Source: Pseudomonas sp. AFG_SD02_1510_Pfu_092 (GTDB taxonomy: Bacteria > Pseudomonadota > Gammaproteobacteria > Pseudomonadales > Pseudomonadaceae). From it: DNA of 59,727 nt. The position numbers were made by a program, and so were the translations under genes. The stretch spans positions 1 through 59,727 of the forward strand of contig NZ_PUQD01000032.1 of NCBI RefSeq assembly GCF_003331055.1. The letters are read 5' to 3'. The stretch's first letter is position 1. Each line of letters begins with the position of its first letter. The notes beneath the pieces are model-generated. The model worked only from the letters and a program-made list of their open reading frames with translations, made no database searches and was not told the DNA's origin. Positions 1 through 9,713 of the stretch are shown in pieces.

Positions 1-70
1 ACAGTCTGTACTGCTGCGAACAGTCAGAATCGGGCATTTAGTCCCACCACCCCTTCAAGTCTAACCATAC

Positions 71-95
71 AAGCGGGTTTACCCGCGAAGAGGCC
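71..95. repeat. single REP unit
   Basis: A palindromic GCGGGTTTACCCGC core followed by GAAGAGGCC, the same core as the paired REP elements later in the window. It lies just beyond the terminator of the purine permease gene. The first 155 bases hold no gene. Confidence 0.7.
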
Positions 96-111
96 ATCAC
101 AGGCTATGGGA

Positions 112-138
112 ATAAAGAAAGGGCGCCGAGGCGCCCTT
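112..138 (-). terminator. rho-independent terminator of the purine permease gene
   Basis: Read on the minus strand, a perfect stem AAGGGCGCC/GGCGCCCTT with a 2-base centre is followed by TTCTTTATT. It sits about 18 bases past the permease stop codon. Confidence 0.85.
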
Positions 139-155
139 GGTGGGTACAGCCGGGT

Positions 156-1505
156 TCAGAGGAACACGAACTTGGCAATGAAGATCGCGCACAGCACCCA
201 CAGACTGGCGGAGATTTCCTTGTACTTGCCGGTACCGGCCTTCAACGCCACATAGCTGATGAAGCCCAGGGCAATACCGTCGGCGACCGAGAAGGTCAGC
301 GGCATCATGATCACCGTGACGATCGCCGGAATGCTGTCAGTCGCTTCGTCCCAGTGGATGTGCGCCATGCTGCCCATCATCAACATCGCCACGTAGATCA
401 GCGCGCCGGCAGTCGCATAGGCCGGAATCATCCCGGCCAGCGGGGCGAAGAACATCGCTGCGACGAACAACAGGCCGACCACCACGGCTGTCAGGCCGGT
501 ACGGCCACCCGCCGCCACACCGGCGGCACTTTCCACATAGCTGGTCACCGGCGGCACGCCGACCACGGCGCCGAACACGCTCGATGCACTGTCAGCCTTC
601 AAGGCCCGTGACAGGTTTTCGATACGCCCGTCCGGCGCCACCAGGTTGGCCCGCTGCGCCACGCCCATCAAAGTGCCGGCGGTGTCGAACATGTGCACGA
701 ACAGGAACGCCAGCACCACGCTGATCATGCTGACGTTGAACACCCCGGCCACATCCATGGCCATCCAGGTCGGGGCCAGGCTCGGTGGCATAGACATCAC
801 CCCGCCGAACTTGACCAGGCCAAGACCCCAACCGGCCAAGGTAACGCCGATGATGCTGATCAGGATCGCGCCGAACACCCGCTTGTAGCTGAGAATGGCG
901 ATCAGCAGGAAGCACACGGCCGCCAGCAGCGGCCCGGGTTCATGCAACGAGCCCAGCTTGATCAGGGTGGCCGGGCTGTCGACGATGATGCCGGCGGTCT
1001 TCAGGCCGATCAGCCCGAGAAACAATCCGACGCCGGCCCCCATGGCATGGCGCAGGCTGACCGGGATGCTGTTGAGCAACCATTCGCGCACTTTCGACAA
1101 GGTCAGGAACATGAACAGCACGCCCGAGACGAACACCGCCCCCAGTGCCGTTTCCCAGTTGTAGCCCATGGTGCCGACCACGGTGTAGGTGAAGAAGGCG
1201 TTGAGCCCCATGCCCGGCGCCAGGCCCACTGGCCAGTTGGCGTACAGGCCCATCAACAGGCAGCCCAGCGCGGCGGCGATGCAGGTGGCGACGAAAGCGG
1301 CGCCATGATCGATGCCGGCGTCGGCCATGATGTTGGGGTTGACGAAGATGATGTAGGCCATGGTGATGAACGTGGTCACCCCGGCGATCATTTCGGTTCT
1401 GACGGTGCTGCCGTGTTGCTTGAGTTTGAAAATCCGCTCCAGCCAGCTCGTTTCGAGCGGTGGGGCGAGATCCAGCGTAGGGGCGTCGGATTTGCGGCTT
1501 TCCAC
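156..1505 (-). CDS. NCS2/AzgA-type purine (guanine/hypoxanthine/xanthine) permease
   Basis: A 449-residue inner-membrane protein with about 12 hydrophobic segments, the usual length for AzgA-type members of the nucleobase:cation symporter-2 group. The N-terminal stretch with TFITMAYIIFVNP and the GMGLNAFFTY motif are typical of this branch, which moves adenine, guanine, hypoxanthine or xanthine with protons. The start is GTG, chosen because AGGAG lies 8 bases upstream; no better ATG exists. It is divergent from a GntR regulator, and its upstream region carries a palindrome shared with the xdhA upstream region. With guaD and xdhABC a few kilobases away, the substrate is probably guanine or xanthine; the exact base is inferred from context. 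Confidence 0.9.
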   Translation of the reverse strand: MESRKSDAPTLDLAPPLETSWLERIFKLKQHGSTVRTEMIAGVTTFITMAYIIFVNPNIMADAGIDHGAAFVATCIAAALGCLLMGLYANWPVGLAPGMGLNAFFTYTVVGTMGYNWETALGAVFVSGVLFMFLTLSKVREWLLNSIPVSLRHAMGAGVGLFLGLIGLKTAGIIVDSPATLIKLGSLHEPGPLLAAVCFLLIAILSYKRVFGAILISIIGVTLAGWGLGLVKFGGVMSMPPSLAPTWMAMDVAGVFNVSMISVVLAFLFVHMFDTAGTLMGVAQRANLVAPDGRIENLSRALKADSASSVFGAVVGVPPVTSYVESAAGVAAGGRTGLTAVVVGLLFVAAMFFAPLAGMIPAYATAGALIYVAMLMMGSMAHIHWDEATDSIPAIVTVIMMPLTFSVADGIALGFISYVALKAGTGKYKEISASLWVLCAIFIAKFVFL

Positions 1506-1603
1506 AGCGAGTACTCCTCAAGTCTTTCTTGTTGTTCTTGGGCCCGGTTCCTGCGCAATGCACTTGGCGGCCCCGCGAGGGAAGGCAGACGTCTGACCGT
1601 TTG

Positions 1604-1629
1604 TTGACTTTAGGGTCAAGAAGTTGCTC
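1604..1629 (-). promoter_or_regulatory. candidate purine-regulon operator upstream of the permease
   Basis: Perfect inverted repeat TTGAC-N6-GTCAA (1604-1619) followed by GAAGTTGCTC. The same 26-base block recurs with 21/26 identity upstream of xdhA (9688-9713), at a similar distance from the start codon (about 100 and 76 bases). The minus-strand TTGACC inside it could also act as a -35 element. Confidence 0.5.
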
Positions 1630-1786
1630 GGTGGATTATCCTTTTGTGTACAAAGAATGCAAATAATGTTTTATCTTTTGTGCGCGCAATGCGTCGTACA
1701 ACGGCTATATAGGTAAAAGGCCACCTGCAGAAACGGCTCAGCCTGTGTACAATGGCGCCATACTTTCCTTCGTGCCTCGAGAGCCC

Positions 1787-2542
1787 ATGAACGAACAGCT
1801 GCAACCTCTGAAAAAACCTGCGCGTGCCGGCAAGGCCGGCCGCAGTGGTACCCAGGACGACATCGTCTACGCGCATATTTTCGAGGCGATCCTCGAGCAG
1901 CGTCTGGCCCCGGGCACCAAGTTGAGCGAGGAAGCGCTGGGCGAGATCTTCGGCGTCAGCCGCACCATCATCCGCCGCGCCTTGTCGCGCCTGGCCCACG
2001 AAAGCGTGGTGCTGTTGCGGCCGAACCGCGGCGCGGTGGTGGCCAGCCCGACCGTGGAAGAAGCCCGCCAGGTGTTCTTCTCGCGGCGCATGGTCGAACG
2101 GGCGATCACCGAGCTGGCCGTGCAGCACGCCACCCTCGAGCAGCTCAACGAATTGCGGCAGCTGGTGCGTGACGAGCGCGACAGCTTCTCCCGCGGTGAC
2201 CGCGGTGCCGGCATACGCCTTTCCGGCGAATTCCACCTCAAGCTGGCCGAAGCGGCGGGCAATGCACCGCTGGTGAGCTTCCAGCGCAGCCTGGTGTCGC
2301 AGACCTCGCTGATCATCGCCCAGTACGAAAGCGGCAACCGTTCGCATTGTTCGTATGACGAGCACATGCAGCTGATCGACGCCATCGAGGCGCGCGATGC
2401 CGAGCAGGCGGTGAGTCTGATGATGCACCACATGGATCACATCGACAGCAAGCTGAACCTGGACGAGGAAAGCGCCTCGGACGATCTGCATGCGGTGTTC
2501 TCGCATCTGCTGAAAAAGCCCAAGGTATCGGCCAAGGGTTGA
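1787..2542 (+). CDS. GntR/FCD-family transcriptional regulator, probable purine-catabolism regulator
   Basis: 251 residues. The N-terminal winged helix-turn-helix (about residues 25-95, with EEALGEIFGVSRTIIRRAL) is followed by an all-helical FCD ligand domain carrying the conserved Asp/His metal-site pattern (FHLKLAEAAGN, then a late MMHHMDHI). I chose the ATG at 1787 (MNEQLQ) over one 42 bases upstream because the upstream ATG overlaps a TACAAT promoter element at 1748-1753. The gene is divergent from the purine permease and shares its 281-base upstream region, so it may respond to a purine or a breakdown product such as allantoin or urate. The ligand is not visible from the sequence. Confidence 0.88.
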   Translation: MNEQLQPLKKPARAGKAGRSGTQDDIVYAHIFEAILEQRLAPGTKLSEEALGEIFGVSRTIIRRALSRLAHESVVLLRPNRGAVVASPTVEEARQVFFSRRMVERAITELAVQHATLEQLNELRQLVRDERDSFSRGDRGAGIRLSGEFHLKLAEAAGNAPLVSFQRSLVSQTSLIIAQYESGNRSHCSYDEHMQLIDAIEARDAEQAVSLMMHHMDHIDSKLNLDEESASDDLHAVFSHLLKKPKVSAKG

Positions 2543-2567
2543 TCGTTTGCCTGGGTGATTGAAGGGG

Positions 2568-2683
2568 GGCCGCTTTGCGGCCCATCGCAGGCAAGCCAGC
2601 TCCCACAGGTACTGCGCAGGTCTTTGAGGTCAGCGCGGTTGTGCGGGAGCTGGCTTGCCGGCGATGGGGCGCGAAGCGGCCCC
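2568..2683. repeat. inverted REP pair (GAGCTGGCTTGCCGGCGATGG type)
   Basis: Two units in opposite orientation (about 2568-2609 and 2641-2683). They share the core GCAAGCCAGCTCCCAC and an outer GGCCGCTTTGCGGCCC stem. The pair fills most of the GntR-aqpZ gap and may serve as the transcription stop for the regulator gene. Confidence 0.85.
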
Positions 2684-2791
2684 GGGCTTTCTGGCCATTA
2701 ACCAAAGGTCTGCTAAATTCTTGTGAGCAAACCTTCATCAAGCAGTTGGGCTTGCGCATCCGTTGCGTTCAACTTCTTGAGGAAGGGACTC

Positions 2792-3490
2792 ATGACCATC
2801 TCCCTGGGTAAACGAATGGCTGCCGAGCTGATCGGCACCTTCTGGCTGGTGCTTGGCGGCTGTGGCAGTGCGGTACTCGCCGCCAGTTCGCCGATCGGCA
2901 TCGGTGTGCTCGGCGTCGCCTTCGCCTTCGGCCTTACCGTACTGACCATGGCCTTTGCCATCGGCCACATCTCTGGCTGCCATCTCAACCCTGCCGTGTC
3001 GTTCGGGCTGGTGGTGGGTGGGCGCTTCCCAGCGAAGGAACTGCTGCCCTACGTGATCGCCCAGGTGGTCGGCGCCATCCTTGCCGCCGGCGTCATCTAC
3101 CTGATCGCCAGCGGCAAGGCCGGTTTCGAACTGTCGTCAGGCCTGGCCTCCAACGGCTACGCCGAGCATTCGCCCGGCGGCTACACGTTGGGTGCAGGCT
3201 TCATCAGTGAAGTGGTGATGACGGCGATGTTCCTGGTGGTGATCATGGGCGCCACCGATGCCCGCGCGCCGGCAGGTTTTGCCCCGATCGCCATCGGCCT
3301 GGCCCTGACCCTGATCCACCTGATTTCGATACCGGTGACCAATACCTCGGTCAACCCCGCGCGCAGCACCGGGCCGGCGCTGTTCGTCGGTGGCTGGGCG
3401 GTGCAGCAGCTGTGGCTGTTCTGGGTGGCGCCGCTGATCGGTGCTGCAATCGGCGGCGCGCTGTACCGCGGGCTGGCCAACGAGCCTTAG
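2792..3490 (+). CDS. aqpZ: aquaporin Z-type water channel
   Basis: A 232-residue MIP-family channel with six transmembrane helices. Both half-helix NPA motifs are present (HLNPAVS and SVNPARS). The selectivity-filter region has His and Thr before the second motif ([18 protein letters not shown]), the water-channel rather than glycerol-channel pattern. The ATG at 2792 has GAGGAAGG about 7 bases upstream, which decides it over an ATG 69 bases earlier. Its stop codon overlaps the stop codon of guaD on the other strand (3487-3490), so the two genes are tightly convergent. Any link to purine use is only positional. Confidence 0.92.
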   Translation: MTISLGKRMAAELIGTFWLVLGGCGSAVLAASSPIGIGVLGVAFAFGLTVLTMAFAIGHISGCHLNPAVSFGLVVGGRFPAKELLPYVIAQVVGAILAAGVIYLIASGKAGFELSSGLASNGYAEHSPGGYTLGAGFISEVVMTAMFLVVIMGATDARAPAGFAPIAIGLALTLIHLISIPVTNTSVNPARSTGPALFVGGWAVQQLWLFWVAPLIGAAIGGALYRGLANEP

Positions 3491-4791
3491 CGCTGGTGCA
3501 CGCAACGCCCGGCGGCGTAGGTTTCGCGCACGGTGCGGTCGTCGCCCAGGGTGGTGAGCACGAACAGGGTCTCTTCGATGCTGTTGGACTGCTGAATGCG
3601 GTAGTCCAGCAGCGGCGTGGCCTTGTAGTCCAGCACCACGAAGTCGGCATCGTTGCCTGGGCGCAGGCTGCCGATGCGGTCGTCCAGGCGCAGCGCGCGG
3701 GCGCCGCCGAGGGTGGCCAAGTACAGCGACTTGTACGGGTGCAGGCGCGCACCTTGCAGCTGCATCACCTTGTACGCTTCGTTCAGGGTGTTGAGCAGCG
3801 AGAAGCTGGTGCCGGCGCCGACGTCGGTGCCCAGGCCCACGTTGACCTTGAAGCGCTCGGCCTGGGGCAGGTTGAACAGGCCGCTGCCGAGGAACAGGTT
3901 GGAAGTGGGGCAGAAGGCGACCGCCGAGCCGGTTTCGGCCAGGCGCTGGCATTCGTCATCGCACAGGTGCACGCCGTGGGCGAACACCGAGCGCTCGCCC
4001 AGCAGTTCGAAGTGGTCGTAGACGTCGAGGTAGCCCTTCTGCTCAGGGAACAGCGACTTGACCCAATCGATTTCCTTGAGGTTTTCCGACAGGTGCGTGT
4101 GCATGTACACGCCCGGGTGTTCCTTCAGCAATTGCCCGGCCAGGGTCAGCTGTTCAGGTGTGCTGGTCGGGGCAAAACGCGGGGTGACGGCATAGTGCAG
4201 GCGGCCCTTGCCATGCCAGCGCTGGATCAGCGCCTTGCTTTCGGCATAACCGGACTCGGCGGTGTCGGTCAGGTAGTCCGGGGCGTTGCGGTCCATCATG
4301 ACCTTGCCGGCGATCAGCCGCAGGTCCAGGCGCTCGGCCTCCTCGAACAGGGCATTGACCGACTCCGGGTGCACGCTACCGAACACCAGCGCCGTGGTGG
4401 TGCCGTTACGCAGCAGTTCCTTGAGGAAAATCTTCGCCACCTGGTCGGCATGTGCCTTGTCGGCGAACTGCTTTTCGCAGGGGAAGGTGTAGGTATTCAG
4501 CCAGTCCAGCAGTTGTTCGCCGTAGGAGCCGATCATGCCGGTCTGCGGGAAGTGGATGTGGGTATCGATGAAACCCGGGGTGATCAGCGCATCCTGGTAG
4601 TGCTCGACCGGGATGTCGGCATCCAGCGTCGGCAGCAGCTCGCTGGCGTGGCCAACGGCGCTGATACGGCCGTCATCGACCACCAGCAGGCCGTCCTCGA
4701 AGTATTCATGGGAAGCCTCCAGGCCCACCTCGGCCGGGTCGGCGATGCTGTGCAGGATGGCGGCACGATAGGCTTTGCGGGTAACGGTCAT
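3487..4791 (-). CDS. guaD: guanine deaminase
   Basis: 434 residues; hydrolyses guanine to xanthine and ammonia, feeding xanthine dehydrogenase. It is an amidohydrolase-superfamily TIM barrel: metal-binding H78xH80 in DTHIHFPQ, further ligands in HTHLSE and HGVHLCD, and the terminal Asp in [11 protein letters not shown]. Length fits bacterial GuaD. The ATG at 4791 begins MTVTRKAY, and longer in-frame starts would run into xdhC. Only 10 bases separate it from xdhC, so it is the last gene of an xdhA-xdhB-xdhC-guaD operon. The operon converts guanine through xanthine to urate. Confidence 0.93.
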   Translation of the reverse strand: MTVTRKAYRAAILHSIADPAEVGLEASHEYFEDGLLVVDDGRISAVGHASELLPTLDADIPVEHYQDALITPGFIDTHIHFPQTGMIGSYGEQLLDWLNTYTFPCEKQFADKAHADQVAKIFLKELLRNGTTTALVFGSVHPESVNALFEEAERLDLRLIAGKVMMDRNAPDYLTDTAESGYAESKALIQRWHGKGRLHYAVTPRFAPTSTPEQLTLAGQLLKEHPGVYMHTHLSENLKEIDWVKSLFPEQKGYLDVYDHFELLGERSVFAHGVHLCDDECQRLAETGSAVAFCPTSNLFLGSGLFNLPQAERFKVNVGLGTDVGAGTSFSLLNTLNEAYKVMQLQGARLHPYKSLYLATLGGARALRLDDRIGSLRPGNDADFVVLDYKATPLLDYRIQQSNSIEETLFVLTTLGDDRTVRETYAAGRCVHQR

Positions 4792-4801
4792 ATCACACTC
4801 G

Positions 4802-5647
4802 TCAAATGGCTTGGCTGCGCCGGGAGGGCGGCAGCAACTGGGCAATGGGGCCGGCATTGGCGGCAGCGTCGTGCTGGCCGAAGCAGGCGTTGTAGGTGGC
4901 GATGATTTCGGCGGCGATGGACACGGCAATCTCGATAGGCAACTTGCCTTTGACCTCGGCCAGGCCCATCGGGCAGCGCATGCGCGCCATCACGCCATCG
5001 TCGTAGCCGCGTTCGCGCAGGCGGTGTTCGAACTTGACCCGTTTGGTCTTCGAGCCGATCAGGCCGAACCAGGTGAAGTCGTTGCGCTTGAGGAGGGCGG
5101 CGGTCAGTTCCAGGTCGAGCTGGTGGTTGTGGGTCATGACGATGCAGTAGCAGCCTGGCGGCAGGTCTGCCACTTCGTCGACCGGGTCCTCGCTGACCAC
5201 TTTGGTTACCCCGTCGGGGATCACCGCAGGGAATTCCTGCTCGCGCGAATCGATCCAGCGCACCCGGCAGGGCAGCGCGGCGAGCAAGGGTACCAGAGCC
5301 CGGCCGACATGGCCCGCGCCGAACACGGCGATCTGCGCCTGCACCGCAGCCATCGGTTCGAACAGCAGCACGGTGACGCCGCCGCAGCACTGGCCAAGGC
5401 TGGCGCCGAGGCTGAAGCGCTCCAGGTGCGGGGTGCTGCGCTGCGCTTCGAGCATCTGCCGGGCGATGTGCAGGGCCTTGTATTCCAGGTGGCCGCCGCC
5501 GATGGTGTCGTACAGGCCGGTGGCACTGACGACCATCTTCGAGCCGGCATTGCGCGGGGTCGAGCCGCGTTCCTCGATGATAGTGACCAGCACGCAGGCT
5601 TCGCCACGGGCTTGGTGGTCGGCGAGGGCGTTGATCCATTGGTGCAT
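4802..5647 (-). CDS. xdhC: xanthine dehydrogenase accessory protein XdhC
   Basis: 281 residues. XdhC binds the molybdenum cofactor, helps its sulfuration and inserts it into the XdhB subunit. The N-terminal XdhC/CoxI domain has GSTPRNAGSKM, the IGGGHLE motif and the family cysteine pair in LGQCCGGV. A C-terminal Rossmann-like domain follows, with VFGAGHVGRAL. It is the third gene of the operon, separated from xdhB by a REP pair and from guaD by 10 bases. The REP pair could reduce or stabilise the message for the last two genes. Confidence 0.93.
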   Translation of the reverse strand: MHQWINALADHQARGEACVLVTIIEERGSTPRNAGSKMVVSATGLYDTIGGGHLEYKALHIARQMLEAQRSTPHLERFSLGASLGQCCGGVTVLLFEPMAAVQAQIAVFGAGHVGRALVPLLAALPCRVRWIDSREQEFPAVIPDGVTKVVSEDPVDEVADLPPGCYCIVMTHNHQLDLELTAALLKRNDFTWFGLIGSKTKRVKFEHRLRERGYDDGVMARMRCPMGLAEVKGKLPIEIAVSIAAEIIATYNACFGQHDAAANAGPIAQLLPPSRRSQAI

Positions 5648-5679
5648 GATGCAACCTCTCTATAGGTGCGTCGCGATCC

Positions 5680-5755
5680 CTGTGGGAGCGGGTTCACCCG
5701 CGAATGCGGCGGTGAAGCCACTATCGCATTCGCGGGTAAACCCGCTCCCACAGGG
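5680..5755. repeat. inverted REP pair (GTGGGAGCGGG type)
   Basis: CTGTGGGAGCGGGTTCACCC at 5680 and its reverse complement near 5731-5755 form a large hairpin inside the xdh operon, between xdhB and xdhC. Confidence 0.9.
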
Positions 5756-5765
5756 CCCTGCATTG

Positions 5766-8165
5766 TCAGTGAGACACGGTTTCCAGTTCCGGCTCGGCAG
5801 GTTGCGCGGCAGCCAGCGCCTGACGCATCTGTTCGCAACCCCACAACACCCGCTCCGGCGTCGCCGGCGCATCGATGGCGGGCTGCACGCGGTAGTCAGC
5901 GATGCTGGCCACGGCGTCCTTGATCGCGCACCAGGCAGCGATGCCGAGCATGAATGGCGGCTCGCCCACGGCCTTGGAATGGAACACGGTGTCTTCCGGG
6001 TTCTTGCGGTTTTCCACCAGCTTCACCCGCAAATCCAGCGGCATGTCGGCCACTGCCGGGATCTTGTAGCTGGCCGGGCCGTTGGTCATCAGCTTGCCCT
6101 TGGCGTTCCACACCAGCTCTTCGGTGGTCAGCCAGCCCATGCCCTGGATGAAGCCACCTTCCACCTGGCCGATGTCGATGGCCGGGTTCAGCGAGTCACC
6201 CACATCGTGCAGGATGTCGGCGCGCAGCATCTTGTACTCGCCGGTCAAAGTGTCGACGATCACTTCCACGCAGGCAGCGCCGAAGGCGAAGTAGTAGAAC
6301 GGCCGGCCGCGTGCCTGGCTGCGGTCGTAGTAGATTTTCGGGGTGCGGTAGAAGCCGGTGCTGGACAGCGACACCTGGGCGAAGTAGGCCTGCTGCACCA
6401 GCTGCTCGAAGCTGACGATCTGGTCGCGCATGCGCACATGGCCGTTGCGGAACTCGACGTCTTCTTCGGTCACCTGGTAATGCCGCGCGGCGAACTCGGT
6501 GAGGCGCTTCTTGAGGATTTCGGCAGCATTCTGCGCGGCCTTGCCGTTCAGGTCGGCACCGCTGGACGCGGCGGTCGGCGAGGTGTTGGGCACCTTGTCG
6601 GTGTTGGTCGCGGTGATCTGGATACGGCTGAAATCGACCTGGAAGATCTGCGCCACCACCTGTGCCACCTTGGTGTTCAGGCCCTGGCCCATCTCGGTGC
6701 CGCCGTGGTTCAGGTGGATGCTGCCATCGGTGTAGATATGGATCAGCGCACCGGCCTGGTTGAGGAACGTGGCGGTGAACGAAATGCCGAACTTGACCGG
6801 GGTCAGCGCCAGGCCCTTCTTCAGGATCGGGCTGTTGGCATTGAAGCGGCGGATCGATTCGCGGCGCTCGGCGTAGTCGCTGCTGGCTTCCAGCTCGGCG
6901 GTCATCTCCTCGAGCATGTTGTGCTCGACGGTCTGGTAGTAGTGGGTGACGTTGCGCTCGGTCTTGCCGTAATAGTTGGCCTTGCGCACGGCCAGCGGGT
7001 CGCGGCCCAGGTGGCGGGCGATGTGGTCCATCACCTGTTCGATGGCGACCATCCCCTGTGGCCCGCCGAAGCCGCGGTAGGCAGTGTTGGACGCGGTGTT
7101 GGTCTTGCAGCGGTGGCCGTGCACGGTGGCATCGCCCAGGTAGTAGGCGTTGTCGGAGTGGAACATGGCGCGATCGACGATCGAACCGGACAGGTCGGGC
7201 GAATAGCCGCAGTTGCCCGCCAGGTCGAAGTTGATGCCGTGCAGGCGCCCGTCGTCGTCGAAGCCGACGTCGTACTCGACGTAGAACGGGTGACGCTTGC
7301 CGGTCATGGCCATATCTTCGACCCGGGGCAGGCGCATCTTGGTCGGCTGGCCGGTCAGGCGCGCCACTACCGCGCACAGGCACGCCGGGCTGGCGGCCTG
7401 GGTTTCCTTGCCGCCGAAACCACCGCCCATGCGGCGCATGTCCAGCACCACCTTGTTCATCGGTACGTCGAGCACTTCGGCGACCAGCTTCTGCACTTCG
7501 GTGGGGTTTTGCGTGGAGCAGTAGACGATCATGCCGCCGTCTTCGGTGGGCATCACCGAGGAAATCTGTGTTTCCAGGTAGAAGTGCTCCTGGCCACCGA
7601 TGTGCAGGGTGCCCTGGAGGCGGTGCGGGGCACTGGCCAGTGCCGCCGCGGAGTCGCCCCGCTGGTGGGTATGGCTGTCGAGTACGAAGTGCTTCTTGCG
7701 CAGGGCTTCGACCACATCCAGCACCGGCTCCAGGTCTTCGTACTCGATGATCGCGGCCATGGCCGCACGGCGCGCGGTGTCGAGGTCGCGGGCGGCCACG
7801 GCGAGTACCGGCTGGCCGAAGAACTCGACCTTGTCGATGGCCAGCAGCGGGTCGCCGGCGACCACCGGGCCGATGTCCTTCAGGCCGGGGATGTCTTCGT
7901 GGGTGATGGCGATGCGCACCCCCTCGAAGGCGTAGCACGGCGTGGTGTCGATGCGCAGGATGCGCGCATGGGCGCGGTCGGCGGTGCGCGCATAAACGTG
8001 CAGCTGGTTGGGGAATTCCAGGCGGTCGTCGATGTACAGCGCCTCGCCGGCCACATGCTTGTCGGCGCTGTCGTGCTTGACGCTGCGGCCGACCCCGGTG
8101 GTCAGGTCCTGGCTGAACAGTTCGGCCATCTCGGCCTGGCTCTTGGCTACGTGATGGTTAGACAT
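5766..8165 (-). CDS. xdhB: xanthine dehydrogenase, molybdopterin-binding large subunit
   Basis: 799 residues; the catalytic subunit that hydroxylates hypoxanthine and xanthine to urate. Family landmarks are all present: GQEHFYLET with the molybdenum-site glutamine, GGGFGGKETQ, the cofactor loop AYRGFGGPQG, EMGQGLNTK, and near the C-terminus AVGEPPFMLG, which holds the conserved base glutamate. Its ATG overlaps the end of xdhA by 8 bases (8158-8165), so the two subunits are translationally coupled. The length matches the two-subunit bacterial enzyme. No defect is visible. Confidence 0.95.
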   Translation of the reverse strand: MSNHHVAKSQAEMAELFSQDLTTGVGRSVKHDSADKHVAGEALYIDDRLEFPNQLHVYARTADRAHARILRIDTTPCYAFEGVRIAITHEDIPGLKDIGPVVAGDPLLAIDKVEFFGQPVLAVAARDLDTARRAAMAAIIEYEDLEPVLDVVEALRKKHFVLDSHTHQRGDSAAALASAPHRLQGTLHIGGQEHFYLETQISSVMPTEDGGMIVYCSTQNPTEVQKLVAEVLDVPMNKVVLDMRRMGGGFGGKETQAASPACLCAVVARLTGQPTKMRLPRVEDMAMTGKRHPFYVEYDVGFDDDGRLHGINFDLAGNCGYSPDLSGSIVDRAMFHSDNAYYLGDATVHGHRCKTNTASNTAYRGFGGPQGMVAIEQVMDHIARHLGRDPLAVRKANYYGKTERNVTHYYQTVEHNMLEEMTAELEASSDYAERRESIRRFNANSPILKKGLALTPVKFGISFTATFLNQAGALIHIYTDGSIHLNHGGTEMGQGLNTKVAQVVAQIFQVDFSRIQITATNTDKVPNTSPTAASSGADLNGKAAQNAAEILKKRLTEFAARHYQVTEEDVEFRNGHVRMRDQIVSFEQLVQQAYFAQVSLSSTGFYRTPKIYYDRSQARGRPFYYFAFGAACVEVIVDTLTGEYKMLRADILHDVGDSLNPAIDIGQVEGGFIQGMGWLTTEELVWNAKGKLMTNGPASYKIPAVADMPLDLRVKLVENRKNPEDTVFHSKAVGEPPFMLGIAAWCAIKDAVASIADYRVQPAIDAPATPERVLWGCEQMRQALAAAQPAEPELETVSH

Positions 8166-9612
8166 AAGCGGTCACCCGGGTTTCGATGTACGGCGTTTGC
8201 TGTTCGATGAAGTACTTGCGCAGCAGGTTCTGCGCGGTCAGCAGGCGGTACTCCTTGCTGGCGCGGAAGTCGCTGAGCGGGGTGAAGTCTTCGGCCAGCG
8301 CCTGGCAGGCGCGCTCGACCGCCGCCTGGTTCCACGGTTTGCCGCGCAGCGCCGCTTCACAGGCACGGGCCCGTTTGGGAGTTGCCGCCATGCCGCCAAA
8401 GGCGATACGCACACCGCTGACCACGCCGTCTTCGATGCTCAGGTTGAAAGCCCCGCATACGGCGGAGATGTCATCGTCCAGGCGCTTGGACACCTTGTAG
8501 GCGCGGAACGCCCAGTCGCTGCTGGCGCGCGGCACGATGATCTTCTCGATGAACTCGCTGTCCTGACGGGCAGTGATGCGGTAGTCGATGAAGTAGTCCT
8601 CCAGCGGCATCACCCGCTGGCGCTCGCCCTGGCGCAGGACGATCTGCGCATCCAGGGCAATCAGCAGGGGTGGCGAGTCGCCGATCGGCGAGGCGTTGCC
8701 GATGTTGCCGCCCAAGGTGCCCTGGTTGCGGATCTGCAGCGAGGCGAAGCGGTGCAGCAGGGCGCCGAAGTCGGGGTACTCCTCGTTCAGTGCGCCATAG
8801 CAATCGGTGAGCGGTGTAGCGGCGCCGATTTCCAGGTGGCTGGCGGTCTTCTCGATGCGCTTGAGCTCGGCCACATGGCCGACGTAGATCATCACCGGCA
8901 GGGTCTTGTGGAACTGGGTCACTTCCAGCGCCAGGTCGGTGCCGCCTGCCAGCAGCCGCGCTTCGGGGTGCGAGCTGTACAGGTCGGCCAGGTCGGCCAC
9001 GGTCAGCGGCACCAGGCAGCGCTTGTCGCCGCTGTTCAGCTCGCCGGTCTGGGTCGGCGCGATGGCCTTGAGGCGGTCGATGGTCTGCGCCTGTTGCGCA
9101 TCGAACTGGTCACGGCATGGCTGGCGACAGCTCTGCTCGGCGGCATCGAGAATCGGCCGGTAGCCGGTGCAGCGGCACAGGTTGCCAGCCAGGGCTTCCT
9201 GGGCCTGGTGCAGGTCGGGGCCGCTGCTGTTCTTCTGCAGGGCGAACAGCGACATGACGAAGCCGGGGGTGCAGAAGCCGCACTGCGAGCCATGGCAATC
9301 GGCCATGGCCTGTTGCACGCTGTGCAGCTGGCCCTGGTGCTTGAGGCCCTCGACGCTGATCAGCTGCTTGCCGTGCAACGACGAAACGAAGGTCAGGCAC
9401 GAGTTGAGGCTGCGGTAGCGCAGGCTGTCGTTGCCCTGGTCATCCTGGGTCAGTTCGCCGACCACCACGGTGCAAGCACCGCAGTCACCACTGGCGCAGC
9501 CCTCCTTGGTGCCGGGTTTGCCCAGGTGCTCGCGCAGGTATTGCAGCACCGTCATGTTCGGGTCCAGGGCGTGCTCACTACGCAGCTCCTGGTTGACGAG
9601 AAACTGGATCAC
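8158..9612 (-). CDS. xdhA: xanthine dehydrogenase, iron-sulfur and FAD subunit
   Basis: 484 residues. The N-terminal plant-type 2Fe-2S site uses C39, C44, C47 and C72. The second, helical 2Fe-2S site uses C111, C114, C146 and C148 (CGFC...CRC). The remainder is the FAD domain, with LAGGTDLALE and TLGGNIGNASPIGD. It passes electrons from the XdhB molybdenum site through both clusters and FAD to NAD+. The start is GTG, supported by GAGG 8 bases upstream; there is no competing ATG. It is the first gene of the operon, divergent from a GntR regulator. Confidence 0.95.
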   Translation of the reverse strand: MIQFLVNQELRSEHALDPNMTVLQYLREHLGKPGTKEGCASGDCGACTVVVGELTQDDQGNDSLRYRSLNSCLTFVSSLHGKQLISVEGLKHQGQLHSVQQAMADCHGSQCGFCTPGFVMSLFALQKNSSGPDLHQAQEALAGNLCRCTGYRPILDAAEQSCRQPCRDQFDAQQAQTIDRLKAIAPTQTGELNSGDKRCLVPLTVADLADLYSSHPEARLLAGGTDLALEVTQFHKTLPVMIYVGHVAELKRIEKTASHLEIGAATPLTDCYGALNEEYPDFGALLHRFASLQIRNQGTLGGNIGNASPIGDSPPLLIALDAQIVLRQGERQRVMPLEDYFIDYRITARQDSEFIEKIIVPRASSDWAFRAYKVSKRLDDDISAVCGAFNLSIEDGVVSGVRIAFGGMAATPKRARACEAALRGKPWNQAAVERACQALAEDFTPLSDFRASKEYRLLTAQNLLRKYFIEQQTPYIETRVTAYV

Positions 9613-9687
9613 GGGGATAGCCTCGCAATGGTTTTATTGTTGTTGGGCGGACTCTAAGCAAGAGCTGTCCTGCTGGTCAATAATTTT

Positions 9688-9713
9688 CTGACTCAAAGGT
9701 CAAGAAATTGCTC
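9688..9713 (-). promoter_or_regulatory. candidate purine-regulon operator upstream of xdhA
   Basis: CTGAC-N6-GTCAA followed by GAAATTGCTC, matching the permease upstream motif at 21 of 26 positions, with a 16-base core GGTCAAGAARTTGCTC. A second, weaker GGTCAA-AATT unit lies about 22 bases to its left (near 9675). The site lies between xdhA and the second GntR gene. Confidence 0.5.

Noticed and set aside
5202..8210. A 1002-codon plus-strand frame across xdhC and xdhB.
   Set aside because: It runs antisense to two well-defined genes and through a REP pair; no recognisable protein.
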